Positions 54,391-63,109 of a DNA stretch of 64,000 bases are shown here, piece by piece (the stretch's first letter is position 1; each line of letters opens with the position of its first letter). The position numbers and the translations under genes are program-made. The DNA lies in the NCBI GenBank assembly GCA_033763895.1, contig JANRJQ010000010.1, positions 66,146 through 130,145 on the forward strand, in the 5' to 3' direction. Source of the DNA: Chloroherpetonaceae bacterium (GTDB lineage: Bacteria; Bacteroidota; Chlorobiia; Chlorobiales; Thermochlorobacteraceae). Below the pieces are notes generated by a model that saw only the letters and a list, made by a program, of their open reading frames with translations, was not told the DNA's origin and did no database searches.

Positions 54391-55764
54391 TTGATCCGTT
54401 CCGTTGCCTTTATCGCCTACAATCTTCTTTTTCCACTTTTCAGGCTGATAGTCCGAATTCTTGCCTTGTATTCCCCAAAAATTAATAATAGTCTTTCTGC
54501 ACGTGAACATCTCTTTGAATCGTTGGAAAAAAAATTGTTGGCGTTTAGAAATCAAACCAACAAAAATCTTCCGACAATTTGGTTTCACGCAGCTTCTGTC
54601 GGCGAATTCGAACAAGCAAGACCGATTATCGAAAAGTTAAAAGAAACCGACGAATTCCTTCTCGTCATCACCTTCTTTTCACCGTCAGGTTATGAAGCGA
54701 GAAAGAATTACCCCGATGCAATCGTTTGCTACTTACCCGAGGATTCTATCTTAAACGCAAAGCGATTTATTGACATCATTAAGCCGGAAATAGCGGTATT
54801 TATGCGCTACGATGTTTGGTTTAATCATCTTTTTTATGCAAAAAAAAGCGGTGCAAAAACCTGTCTGCTTGCCGCGACCTTAAACCCGGAAGGCTATTAC
54901 TTTAAACCTATTCTTAAACATTTTTACAAGGCACTATTTGATATGTTTGATGTCATTGGTACATCGTCAGAAAGCGACTATCAAGCATTTCATTCCTATC
55001 AATTTTCAGATGAGAAAATTTCTCTAACAGGAGATCCAAGAATCGATCAAGTCATTATTCGCTCACAAAAGAACGATCAAAAAAAATTTCAATTTGAATC
55101 ATTTTTCCTTAAGCGATGGGTTTTTGTTGCAGGGAGCACTTGGCCGAAAGATGAAGCGTTCATTTTGGAAGCAGTGGCAAAAAATCTCTCAAAACTTGAA
55201 GAAAAAAAATTTTCATTGATAATCGTCCCTCATGAAATCAATGCGTTGAAAATTAACGAGCTATTAAAAAAATGCCGTCAAAAAGGGCTCACACCAAAAT
55301 TGATTTCTCAGCTCAATACAATAGGGGAGGAAGGATTCTCAGAAGGACAGACCGCCGCTAATGTATTAATAATAGATGAAATTGGTTATCTCTTTGAACT
55401 CTACGCTTTAGCTAAAGCCGCTTATGTGGGAGGAGGTTTTGGTGTTCATATTCATAATATTCTCGAGCCTGCGGTTTATGGAATTCCGGTGATTTGGGGA
55501 AAAAAATGTCACAAAGCGCACGAGGCCGGTATTCTTGAAAAAATCGGAGGAGGCGTTCGGCTTTCTGAATATGAAACCGCGTTACTGCTTTTTGAGAAGT
55601 CTTTGCTATCTCTGGTCGCAAATGAAGAAGAGCGGATATCAATGGGAAAAAATGGGCGAGAATATGTGTTCTCTCAATTCGGTGCCGCCGAAAGAAGTGC
55701 AAAAATTATTCAAAGTTTTTTGAGGGACTTCAAAAGCAAGAAACGGTACAATCCACCATACTGA
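54391..55764 (+). CDS. waaA: 3-deoxy-D-manno-octulosonic acid transferase
   Basis: Adds Kdo to lipid A precursors at the inner membrane. The 457 residues begin at TTG 54391 with a hydrophobic anchor (SVAFIAYNLLFPLFRLIVRI); no ATG lies near. The family's catalytic-region motif is WFHAASVGEFEQARPIIEKL. Further signatures are FMRYDVWFNHLFYAKKSGAK, FVAGSTWPKDEA, and GGGFGVHIHNILEPAVYGIP, the CMP-Kdo-binding part. Presence of this gene implies a Kdo-containing LPS and a Gram-negative outer membrane. The gene upstream, amylase, is divergent; carB follows 48 bp downstream. Confidence 0.93.
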   Translation: MIRSVAFIAYNLLFPLFRLIVRILALYSPKINNSLSAREHLFESLEKKLLAFRNQTNKNLPTIWFHAASVGEFEQARPIIEKLKETDEFLLVITFFSPSGYEARKNYPDAIVCYLPEDSILNAKRFIDIIKPEIAVFMRYDVWFNHLFYAKKSGAKTCLLAATLNPEGYYFKPILKHFYKALFDMFDVIGTSSESDYQAFHSYQFSDEKISLTGDPRIDQVIIRSQKNDQKKFQFESFFLKRWVFVAGSTWPKDEAFILEAVAKNLSKLEEKKFSLIIVPHEINALKINELLKKCRQKGLTPKLISQLNTIGEEGFSEGQTAANVLIIDEIGYLFELYALAKAAYVGGGFGVHIHNILEPAVYGIPVIWGKKCHKAHEAGILEKIGGGVRLSEYETALLLFEKSLLSLVANEEERISMGKNGREYVFSQFGAAERSAKIIQSFLRDFKSKKRYNPPY

Positions 55765-55773
55765 AAAATTATG

Positions 55774-55781
55774 TAACTTTG
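55774..55781 (+). promoter_or_regulatory. Candidate -7 box (TAnnTTTG) upstream of carB
   Basis: TAACTTTG fits the Bacteroidota -7 consensus and lies 31 bp before the carB ATG. A TTTG -33 element is not evident. The spacing to the start is plausible for a short leader. Confidence 0.35.
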
Positions 55782-55812
55782 CATCCATCATTTCAATTCG
55801 ACCTGATTCATA

Positions 55813-57288
55813 ATGCCCAAGCGTAAAGACATCAAAAAAATACTTGTTATCGGTGCTGGTCCAATCGTAATTGGTCAGGCCTGTGAATTCGATTATTCAG
55901 GAACTCAAGCCTGCCGTGCGTTAAAAGACGAGGGTTACACTGTAATTCTTGTTAATTCGAACCCCGCTACAATCATGACAGATTTAGAGGTGGCAGATAA
56001 AACTTACATCGAGCCAATTACGCCGGAGTACGTGGAAAAAATTATTAAGCTCGAAAAGCCGGATGCGCTTTTGCCAACAATGGGTGGGCAAACTGCTCTA
56101 AATGTTGCAGTAAACTTAGCTGAATCAGGCGTCTTGGAAAGAAACGGTGTTGAACTGATAGGGGCTAAACTAAAGGCAATTAGAAAAGCAGAGAATCGAG
56201 AACGCTTTGCCGAGGCAATGAAAAAGCTCGGGCTCGAAGTGGCACGAGGGTTTTTTATACGCTCTGAAGATGAAGCAAAAGATGCATTTGATAAACTAGG
56301 ACTCCCAATTGTCGTTAGACCTTCATTTACACTTGGAGGCACCGGCGGCGGCATCGCTGAAACCGAAGAAGAGTATTTTGATATCATTCGTCGAGGTCTT
56401 TCTGCAAGCGCCATTGGTGAAGTCTTGGTCGAAGAATCAATTGTCGGATGGAAAGAATTTGAACTTGAAGTTATTCGAGATTTAGCCGATAATGTCATTA
56501 TTGTTTGCTCCATCGAAAATTTCGATCCGATGGGCGTTCATACCGGAGATTCCATTACCGTTGCGCCTGCTCAAACCCTTACAGATAGGCAATATCAAGC
56601 TCTTCGCGATGCCGCCATTCGTATCATTCGAGAAATCGGCGTCGAAACAGGTGGCTCAAATATTCAATTTGCGATCAATCCAGAGAATGGAAGAATGATC
56701 GTAATTGAAATGAACCCGCGTGTTTCAAGAAGTTCCGCTTTGGCCTCGAAAGCAACGGGTTTCCCGATTGCGAAAGTCGCTGCAAAACTTGCTGTAGGTT
56801 TTACACTTGATGAAATTAAAAACGATATCACAAAAACTACCCCCGCAAGTTTTGAACCCACAATCGATTACTGTGTCGTGAAAGTGCCACGATGGGATTT
56901 TGAAAAATTTAAGAATGTAGATGATGTTCTCGGAGTTCAAATGAAATCAGTTGGCGAAGCAATGGCCTTTGGAAGAAATTTTCGAGAGGCCATTCAAAAG
57001 GCGCTTAGGTCACTCGAAATTGGCCGTGCAGGATTTGGTGCTGACGGAAAAGATCGAATTAATATTTTTGGACTTACTGAGGCCCAAAAAGCAGAAGAAA
57101 AACAATCATTGTTGCAAAAAATTAAAAAACCAACTTCCGATAGAATCTTCTTCATTCGTTTAGCCCTTCTTTCAGGAGCCTCGATTGAAGAAATTTATTC
57201 TACAACAAAAATTGACCGTTGGTTTCTTCACAACTTGAAACAAATTACAGATATGGAACTTGAATTGCGTGCTTTAGCGGTTTCCTAA
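55813..57288 (+). CDS. carB: Carbamoyl-phosphate synthase large subunit, N-terminal half (split carB)
   Basis: Supplies carbamoyl phosphate for pyrimidine and arginine synthesis. The 491 residues cover only the carboxyphosphate half of the roughly 1070-residue CarB: preATP-grasp ([20 protein letters not shown]), ATP-grasp ([32 protein letters not shown]) and the start of the oligomerisation domain ([20 protein letters not shown]). The frame ends with TAA and no carbamate-synthesising C-terminal half follows; the next gene is unrelated. Split CarB is known in Aquifex aeolicus and Methanocaldococcus jannaschii, so this is probably natural. The missing half must be encoded elsewhere in the genome. 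No frameshift remnant of it is visible downstream (57289-57476). Confidence 0.95.
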   Translation: MPKRKDIKKILVIGAGPIVIGQACEFDYSGTQACRALKDEGYTVILVNSNPATIMTDLEVADKTYIEPITPEYVEKIIKLEKPDALLPTMGGQTALNVAVNLAESGVLERNGVELIGAKLKAIRKAENRERFAEAMKKLGLEVARGFFIRSEDEAKDAFDKLGLPIVVRPSFTLGGTGGGIAETEEEYFDIIRRGLSASAIGEVLVEESIVGWKEFELEVIRDLADNVIIVCSIENFDPMGVHTGDSITVAPAQTLTDRQYQALRDAAIRIIREIGVETGGSNIQFAINPENGRMIVIEMNPRVSRSSALASKATGFPIAKVAAKLAVGFTLDEIKNDITKTTPASFEPTIDYCVVKVPRWDFEKFKNVDDVLGVQMKSVGEAMAFGRNFREAIQKALRSLEIGRAGFGADGKDRINIFGLTEAQKAEEKQSLLQKIKKPTSDRIFFIRLALLSGASIEEIYSTTKIDRWFLHNLKQITDMELELRALAVS

Positions 57289-57476
57289 AGTAAATTTTCA
57301 TCAAGGGGGAGAAAAATACAATTGAAATCTCAGAAAAGTCCCCTAACTTTTTATTTCGCTTTTCGTCTATTCCAATTAAGTCTATTTCTCTTAACATCAT
57401 TCAATTTGTATCAGTTAATGGAAATGATGTTCAATAGCGAAAGAGTCGTCGTTGAAAAATCCAAGAAATAAAAGGC

Positions 57477-58901
57477 ATGCAAAATAATTCATCCGAAAAC
57501 GGCTCAAAAAGTAAAGTTCATTTCACGAATCCAATGCAACCAATTCAAAAAAATTCTACTTTTGGCGCGGCTTGGTGGGAAGAGTCAATTTCAAGAAGAA
57601 GTGCCCTACAACGCACATTAAGTATTGGCGCAATTCTTGCCCTTGCTGGAATCTCACAAGGATGCGACGAAGAAGGTGAACCCGATTCCCTTGATTTGCA
57701 AAGAAGCGAAGGGTGGAATTTTGGCGCAACTGATAAAAAACTCTCATTCCCCAATCAAGTGAATGAAGATAGCAGCGCGAGCACGGAATGGAAAAAATTT
57801 GTTTCTCCCGCAGCCCTACTTAAAGTTTATGAACCTAAAAACACAAAGTGGTTACCCTATTTTGTCCCCACTTTGGTTCAGTCTCTTTCCTCTGATTCGC
57901 TTAGAAATGAAATGGCACTAAATTTTACGCTTGCAATGAATACCGCGTACAGTCGTGGGCTTGGAATGCGTGAAATGATTAAACGAAGTGAGTCACCTGA
58001 AAAGAATATTTATGTGGTTGACCTTTCCGGTGCCGAAACCGTCGCTTTTGCCGCTGCTTTAGCTGATGTGGTGGATGTCGTGCCGACATTCGATAATTTC
58101 CCTCACCCTTTAGGTGTTGTACCCTCTCATAAAGTGTTATCGGCAATGCTGTATTATGCTGCTGAAATTGAGAAAAAGAAATCGTCCCGCCCTGAAAATG
58201 CTCCGGCTTTATTCTTACTTGATAGCGATAGACTTCTGCCTTATATCGATGATGGAAATGTGTTTGATAATCGCTACACTGCCAAAGTGCCTACTTCTGC
58301 GAATCTAAAATCTTTAGGCATTTCGGGAATTCTATACCTTTCGCCTGATGAAAGTAGAAACGAAGAATTGGATGATTTAAATGATGAATTTGCTTCTTAC
58401 AAAGATGAAAATCTTTCTGTCGCAATGCTTCATCTCTCCGACTTTAAACCCCTTGAAAATGAGCCCGCCACAGCAAGTTTGAATGGATCTACATCAAAAA
58501 ATCAAGCTGTTGCAGAAAATTTACCGGCTTCACTTCCGAATGGAGCAGGAGCAGCCGCTCCGGTTTACTATTATGGTGGTGGCGGTTCTTCATTCCCTTG
58601 GTTTTTTCTTTGGTATTCGATGATGCGACCTTCGCCGATGTTTTATCCAGCGTGGAGCCCATCTTACTATGCGCCGATGAATAGCCCTCGGACTTTAACT
58701 CGCCCAAACTATCAACCGGTTCGCAGGCCAACAGTGTTCTCTTCTCGAAGTGTCGGAGGAAAATCTGGAATTGGTAAAACCAAACCAAGCGGTTTCGGTC
58801 GTGTATCACAACGAAGCGGAAACACCAGATATTCCAGAGCAATGTCTTCAAGTCGTAGAAGTGGCTCTTGGGGAAGAAGTGGCGGATGGTTCTCATCTTG
58901 A
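57477..58901 (+). CDS. Putative Tat-exported lipoprotein with aromatic/Ser-Arg-Gly-rich tail
   Basis: A 474-residue protein with no recognised family. A twin-arginine signal is visible, ISRRSALQRTLSIGAILALA (Arg40-Arg41), ending in the lipobox SQGC (Cys63), followed by Asp. A start at ATG 57534 would shorten the long n-region. Residues ~75-330 look globular, with conserved-looking stretches such as IYVVDLSGAETVAFAAALAD and FDNFPHPLGVVPSHKVL. The last ~120 residues are rich in Tyr, Pro, Trp, then Ser, Arg and Gly (ending GRSGGWFSS), resembling the tail of the lipoprotein at 22680. Tat use suggests folding in the cytoplasm before export. The nearest upstream gene is carB (188 bp). Confidence 0.75.
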   Translation: MQNNSSENGSKSKVHFTNPMQPIQKNSTFGAAWWEESISRRSALQRTLSIGAILALAGISQGCDEEGEPDSLDLQRSEGWNFGATDKKLSFPNQVNEDSSASTEWKKFVSPAALLKVYEPKNTKWLPYFVPTLVQSLSSDSLRNEMALNFTLAMNTAYSRGLGMREMIKRSESPEKNIYVVDLSGAETVAFAAALADVVDVVPTFDNFPHPLGVVPSHKVLSAMLYYAAEIEKKKSSRPENAPALFLLDSDRLLPYIDDGNVFDNRYTAKVPTSANLKSLGISGILYLSPDESRNEELDDLNDEFASYKDENLSVAMLHLSDFKPLENEPATASLNGSTSKNQAVAENLPASLPNGAGAAAPVYYYGGGGSSFPWFFLWYSMMRPSPMFYPAWSPSYYAPMNSPRTLTRPNYQPVRRPTVFSSRSVGGKSGIGKTKPSGFGRVSQRSGNTRYSRAMSSSRRSGSWGRSGGWFSS

Positions 58902-58998
58902 TTTGAGGTTTTTTTCAGAAAAAAGAAACAGTAAATTCCATTTTTAGAGAATTTCAGGAGTATGTCGCTTCATCGATTTATTCACCCAAACTTAATCT

Positions 58999-60789
58999 AT
59001 GGCTTCACGAATTTTATTCGAAAACCTGCAAGCATTGAATTCAACTTCACTTTGCCGCAGTTCGCTTTTAATCATTCTATTGTTTCTGTTTTCATGTGGA
59101 AGCACAAAGGAAGTTTCAGAAGTAAAAAACATTCAAACCGAAGCTGATGAAACGTTCACCGAGCGTAATCGGGAAAAGGCTTTGCAACTCTTCGTTTCAG
59201 GGGCACTCTTTGACGCCAAAGAACAGTACTCTCAAGCGGTTTTAGAATATCAAGACGCGCTTCGCTTTGCTCCTGATGAACCTGCAATCTATTTCGCACT
59301 CGCAAAATCATATCGCGCACTCAGCAAATTTGAACAAGCACAAGCGCATATCAATAAAGCCATTCAATTTGATCCTTCTCAAAAATGGTATTATGAATTA
59401 GCGGGTCAAATTGCATTCGAACATCAAGAATTTGCACGCGCAGCCGAATTTTTTGAATCCTTCTCCAAAAAAGATCCCTCAAATAGCAATGCCCTTTATA
59501 TGCTTGCCGCTGCTTACACAGCCGATGAAAAGTATGAAATGGCACTCGAAGTTTATGATCAGTACATTCTTACTTTCGGCTTGGAGCTCGATGTGCTTTA
59601 CAAAAAGCTTTTGCTCCAAGTTCAAATTAAAAGACTTCCTGAAGCGATTATTACCGTTCAGGAAATGAGAATGATGGATCCTGATAATGAAGAATTGCTT
59701 TATACACAAGGCGATTTACTCACCAAATTATCTCGGTTTGATGAAGCAATTACAATTTTCAAAGAGTTGCTCGCCAAAAACCCGAAAGATGTTCGTGCAA
59801 TGGTATCGCTTTCTGAAACCTTTATTCAAAGAAAAGATTGGAAAAATTTTGAAGAGCTTGTCCAAACGATGTTTTCTAATCGCGAGTTAAATCAAGAAGA
59901 TAAACTCAATATTGGTCAGCTTTATCTTGAACGTGCTGCTAAAGACAGTACAATGTTGAAACCGGCTGAAATTGTGATTACTCGCCTTCAAAAAGATTTT
60001 CCTAAAGAATGGAAACCGTTTTGGTTTTTGGGAGTTGTGTTTATGGAAAATCATAAATACGATAAGGCCATTGATCAATTCAAACAATTAATCGTGCTAA
60101 ACCCGTTGTGGCAGCCGGGTTGGGAAAATTTAGGAATTGCGTATCTGAGTAATAATGATGCTCAAAATGCCATAAAAACATTTCAATCCGCACTTAAGAA
60201 ATTAACTTCTTCCGGTTCAAGACTGCGTGCGCTCTTAGGGCTTTCATACAGTCAAGCAAGTCAAGACGATGAAACGGTTCAAACCATCGAAGAAGTCGTC
60301 AATCGTCCTGTCGATCTTGATGAACCAATGCTCTTTCAATGTTATACAGTTTTGGGCATGACTTATGATAAACTTCGACGCTATCCTGAAAGCGAAAAGT
60401 ACTATGAAGAAGCCCTTAAGCTTCGCCCCGAAGATGCCTTGGTGCTCAATAATCTCGCGTATTCACTTTCGGAACGCGATCAGCAGCTGGAGCGAGCATT
60501 AGAAATGGCAAAGATCGCTGTTGAAAAAGACAGCACCAATGGCGCCTATCTTGATACCTATGGATGGGTTTACTATAAATTGGGTCGATATAAGGAAGCG
60601 TTAGTTTGGATAGATAAAGCCGTTAAGGCTGGTAGAGAAAGTGCTGCGGTTCTCGAGCATTTGGGAGATGTCTATTATAAATTGGGTGATAAAGTAAAAG
60701 CATTGGAAAATTGGAAAAAGGCATTTTCCTTGAACCAAAGCAATAAAGCGCTGGAAAACAAGTTAAACGCGCTTAAAATGTCGCCTTAA
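58999..60789 (+). CDS. TPR-repeat lipoprotein
   Basis: A 596-residue protein with a lipoprotein signal ending LLFLFSC (Cys33). The rest is built from about twelve TPR-like 34-residue helical repeats, clear in YSQAVLEYQDALRFAPDEP, YDKAIDQFKQLIVLNPLW, YPESEKYYEEALKLRPED and YKEALVWIDKAVKAGRES. It resembles the large TPR lipoproteins of Bacteroidota that act as assembly or docking factors at the outer membrane; the exact role is unknown. ATG 58999 was chosen because the signal peptide follows directly. It lies 97 bp after the Tat lipoprotein gene and 69 bp before the BchC-like gene. Confidence 0.87.
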   Translation: MASRILFENLQALNSTSLCRSSLLIILLFLFSCGSTKEVSEVKNIQTEADETFTERNREKALQLFVSGALFDAKEQYSQAVLEYQDALRFAPDEPAIYFALAKSYRALSKFEQAQAHINKAIQFDPSQKWYYELAGQIAFEHQEFARAAEFFESFSKKDPSNSNALYMLAAAYTADEKYEMALEVYDQYILTFGLELDVLYKKLLLQVQIKRLPEAIITVQEMRMMDPDNEELLYTQGDLLTKLSRFDEAITIFKELLAKNPKDVRAMVSLSETFIQRKDWKNFEELVQTMFSNRELNQEDKLNIGQLYLERAAKDSTMLKPAEIVITRLQKDFPKEWKPFWFLGVVFMENHKYDKAIDQFKQLIVLNPLWQPGWENLGIAYLSNNDAQNAIKTFQSALKKLTSSGSRLRALLGLSYSQASQDDETVQTIEEVVNRPVDLDEPMLFQCYTVLGMTYDKLRRYPESEKYYEEALKLRPEDALVLNNLAYSLSERDQQLERALEMAKIAVEKDSTNGAYLDTYGWVYYKLGRYKEALVWIDKAVKAGRESAAVLEHLGDVYYKLGDKVKALENWKKAFSLNQSNKALENKLNALKMSP

Positions 60790-60858
60790 CTTTTATTTCA
60801 ATCTTGCTTCGTACTTTCTTATTGATCGAATTTTAAGTCATCCATAGTGGTGATCCGT

Positions 60859-61818
60859 ATGCCAAAAGCAATTTTATACCCCAAGCTCAGCCGAATTATT
60901 TTAGAAGAATTGGAATTAGTCCCACTCGGTAAGAATCATATCAGGGTTCGGACAATTGCAACCTCTGCCGCACCGGGGGTTGAAAGACTTCTCCTTACAG
61001 GCAAATCAATTACGAGAAAAGAATTTCGATTTCCGGTTGTTACCGGTTCGGAACTTATTGGAGAAATTATTGAATGTGGTGAAGATGTTAATGAATTTCA
61101 GAATGGAGACTATGTTTTTCTCTGGAAAACAGAAGGTTATAAAAATTCAAAGTTTCCGGTCATTACACCGATTTTTGGTTGTCAATGCGCCGAGGTGATT
61201 GCATCAACTCAAAATGTGGTGAAGTTGCTGCGAACACCAAAGCCGGAAGATATTCTTATCGGCTTATTGGCCTTCGCAATTTCAGCCTCGGAAATTATTC
61301 CTCATACTGCAGAACAAGAAATATTGATACTCGGGTTGGGCTCTGTGGGGCTTATGATGACGGATTATCTAAATCACTTAAACTTAAAAAAAATTGATGC
61401 TGCAGAGAAGTTTATCAATCGTGGCAGTCTCTCCAAAGCTCGTCAAATTGCATTAGACTTAACAGATTTCCCAGAATCCTATTTTGGGAAGTACGATTTA
61501 ATTATCGAAGCCTCCGGCCGTTTGTTATTGGTTGAAGAATCAATGAAATATTTGAAAACCCGCGGCAAGGTTTTGCTTCTTGGTAATTATGACATCATGA
61601 AGCTTGACTATCGCTTAATGCAAGAAAAAGAACCAAGTCTTATCTTAACTCACATCCCTTCAAAACATCACTATGAGTTGGCTTCAACTTTGATCGGAGA
61701 AGGGATTATCTCTGTAGAACGATTCATGACCTCCGTTCTTTCGGCATACGACCCCGAAAATTCACTTGAAATCGCGTTGAATCGGCATACTGAAATTAAA
61801 ACCCTCATAACTTGGTAG
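60859..61818 (+). CDS. BchC-like dehydrogenase (medium-chain dehydrogenase family)
   Basis: A 319-residue oxidoreductase. GTG codons at 60847/60850 precede, but ATG 60859 is the likely start. Family resemblance to bacteriochlorophyllide a dehydrogenase BchC appears at several places: GVERLLLTGKSITRKEF (compare the GTERLLWTG region), the following FPVVTGSELIGEI, the nucleotide-binding ILGLGSVGLM, YDLIIEASGRLLLVEESMKY, and the C-terminal IKTLITW (compare LKMILDW). The catalytic zinc ligands of classical alcohol dehydrogenases are not evident. BchC would belong to bacteriochlorophyll synthesis. The alternative is another 'GTE' type dehydrogenase of unknown substrate. No bch genes are adjacent, so the function is only likely. 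Confidence 0.55.
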   Translation: MPKAILYPKLSRIILEELELVPLGKNHIRVRTIATSAAPGVERLLLTGKSITRKEFRFPVVTGSELIGEIIECGEDVNEFQNGDYVFLWKTEGYKNSKFPVITPIFGCQCAEVIASTQNVVKLLRTPKPEDILIGLLAFAISASEIIPHTAEQEILILGLGSVGLMMTDYLNHLNLKKIDAAEKFINRGSLSKARQIALDLTDFPESYFGKYDLIIEASGRLLLVEESMKYLKTRGKVLLLGNYDIMKLDYRLMQEKEPSLILTHIPSKHHYELASTLIGEGIISVERFMTSVLSAYDPENSLEIALNRHTEIKTLITW

Positions 61819-61887
61819 AAACATTTCAAGGGATAAAGAAAATTTTTGAATTATTCTGAAAAGAACTAAATTTATAGTCTTAAAGAA

Positions 61888-61909
61888 AGCACCGTTGAGG
61901 TGTTTTTTT
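61888..61909 (+). terminator. Terminator-like hairpin directly before tRNA-Ser
   Basis: A 6-bp stem (AGCACC / GGTGTT with a G-U pair), loop GTTGA, runs into seven T and ends 12 bp before the tRNA. It may end the BchC-like transcript, but it leaves almost no room for a tRNA promoter. Confidence 0.6.
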
Positions 61910-61921
61910 ATTTGTTTTTCT

Positions 61922-62015
61922 GGAGAGATGGCCGAGTGGCTTAAGGCGTCGGTTTGCTAAACCGATGTAGTATCGTAAGGTGCTACCGGGGGTTCGAATC
62001 CCCCTCTCTCCGCCA
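61922..62015 (+). tRNA. tRNA-Ser (anticodon GCU)
   Basis: A 94-base tRNA including an encoded 3' CCA (62013-62015). The acceptor arms GGAGAGA (61922-61928) and TCTCTCC (62005-62011) pair perfectly, with discriminator G. The D-arm is GGCCGAGTGGCTTAAGGCG-like, the anticodon stem TCGGT/ACCGA encloses loop TTGCTAA with anticodon GCT at 61956-61958, a long variable arm (class II) follows, and the T-arm contains GGTTCGAATCC. The long variable arm and the GCT anticodon identify it as tRNA-Ser reading AGC/AGU codons. Confidence 0.97.
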
Positions 62016-62095
62016 TTACGCAGTTATTTCGCCATCATCGATCCCAATATGATTGGCATCATCAAATTCCAAAGTGTTTCACCAAGCGCGTCATT

Positions 62096-63061
62096 ATGGC
62101 AAAAAAATCATCTTCACAAAAGCCAACTTTGAAAGTGACGAGCAAAAAATCACCTGCCCCAAAAAGGAATCAACTGAGAACCTCAGAGCGCGAGTATCAG
62201 GCTCACTCAAAAGAGAATTTGGAGAAAGAAGGGTTTCAACAGTTGCCTATTTCAACGATTCAAAAGATTGAAGTAACAAAAAGTGAACCAATTGAAAGAG
62301 ATGCCGACTTTCCCGCTGATATCAATCCCTCTAATATCATTTTCCAAAATAATGGAAATGCTGAAACATCAACTTTAGTTGAGCAAGTAGAAACAGAGGA
62401 GCTTGAAGAGACAATTGAACTTCCAAAAGAAGTGATTGAAATTCAAAAAGAAGCTGAAAAAGAAAAACCGAGTTCAAGAGAGGAAGATTATGCGCTTATC
62501 GACCTTACTCGAGGCGAAGATGACTTTAAGCGGAATCAGTCATACAAAAGACTTTTAAATAAATACCGTAGTCCCATTTATAACCTCATTCTAAAAATTG
62601 TTCACGACCCCAATGAAGTTGAAGATTTGGTTCAAGAAACTTTTTCAAAAGCATTTAATTCTCTTGCAAATTTTAACAAAGAATTTGCTTTCTCAACTTG
62701 GCTATATCGAATCGCAACCAATAGCAGTATCGATTTTTTACGAAAAAGAAGGTTAAAAACATTTTCAATTGATAATCCTATCAAAACGAAAGATGATGAA
62801 TACACAATGGAAATTCCGGATTCATCCTCAGAGCCCGGAAGAAATGTGATTCAAGGACAGCGAGACGCACTAGTTCGAGAAGCCATAAAGCAATTGCCTG
62901 AAAAATATAGAAAGGTGATTGAGATGAGGCATCTCTCTGAGCGTACTTATGAAGAAATCGCGGAAGACCAAAACCTTCCACTGGGCACAGTAAAGGCGCA
63001 TATTTTTAGAGCACGCGAAATGCTTTACAAGTCTCTTCGAGATAAACTTCGAAACTATTAA
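62096..63061 (+). CDS. ECF-type RNA polymerase sigma factor with long N-terminal extension
   Basis: A 321-residue sigma-70 family protein. Region 2 begins near residue 155 (LNKYRSPIYNLILKIVHDP, VEDLVQETFSKAFNSL, FAFSTWLYRIATNSSIDFLR) and region 4 near 265 (AIKQLPEKYRKVIEMRHLSE, ERTYEEIAEDQNLPLGTVKA, then HIFRAREMLY). There is no region 3, as expected for extracytoplasmic-function (ECF) sigma factors. ECF proteins are usually 170-220 residues; here ~150 extra residues precede region 2, Lys/Ser-rich at first, then Glu-rich (VEQVETEELEETIELPKEV). ATG 62096 is the only plausible early start. No anti-sigma gene is adjacent: the tRNA lies upstream and an asparaginase-type gene downstream, after a terminator. 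Confidence 0.92.
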   Translation: MAKKSSSQKPTLKVTSKKSPAPKRNQLRTSEREYQAHSKENLEKEGFQQLPISTIQKIEVTKSEPIERDADFPADINPSNIIFQNNGNAETSTLVEQVETEELEETIELPKEVIEIQKEAEKEKPSSREEDYALIDLTRGEDDFKRNQSYKRLLNKYRSPIYNLILKIVHDPNEVEDLVQETFSKAFNSLANFNKEFAFSTWLYRIATNSSIDFLRKRRLKTFSIDNPIKTKDDEYTMEIPDSSSEPGRNVIQGQRDALVREAIKQLPEKYRKVIEMRHLSERTYEEIAEDQNLPLGTVKAHIFRAREMLYKSLRDKLRNY

Positions 63062-63069
63062 CCATACAG

Positions 63070-63091
63070 GGGCGGCATTCGCCCTTTTTTT
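63070..63091 (+). terminator. Rho-independent terminator after the sigma factor
   Basis: A stem GGGCG / CGCCC with loop GCATT (63070-63084) is followed by seven T. It starts 8 bp after the sigma factor stop and ends before the ATG at 63110. Confidence 0.85.
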
Positions 63092-63109
63092 ATCGAATCA
63101 ATAAATTTT

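Noticed and set aside
57300-57350. Long-loop hairpin (AGGGG ... CCCCT) as the carB terminator
   Set aside because: The stem is only five pairs with a loop of over 30 bases and the T-rich stretch is not directly adjacent.
57289-57476. A decayed C-terminal half of carB downstream of the split gene
   Set aside because: No frame in this stretch shows ATP-grasp or MGS-domain-like sequence, and the Tat lipoprotein gene starts at 57477.
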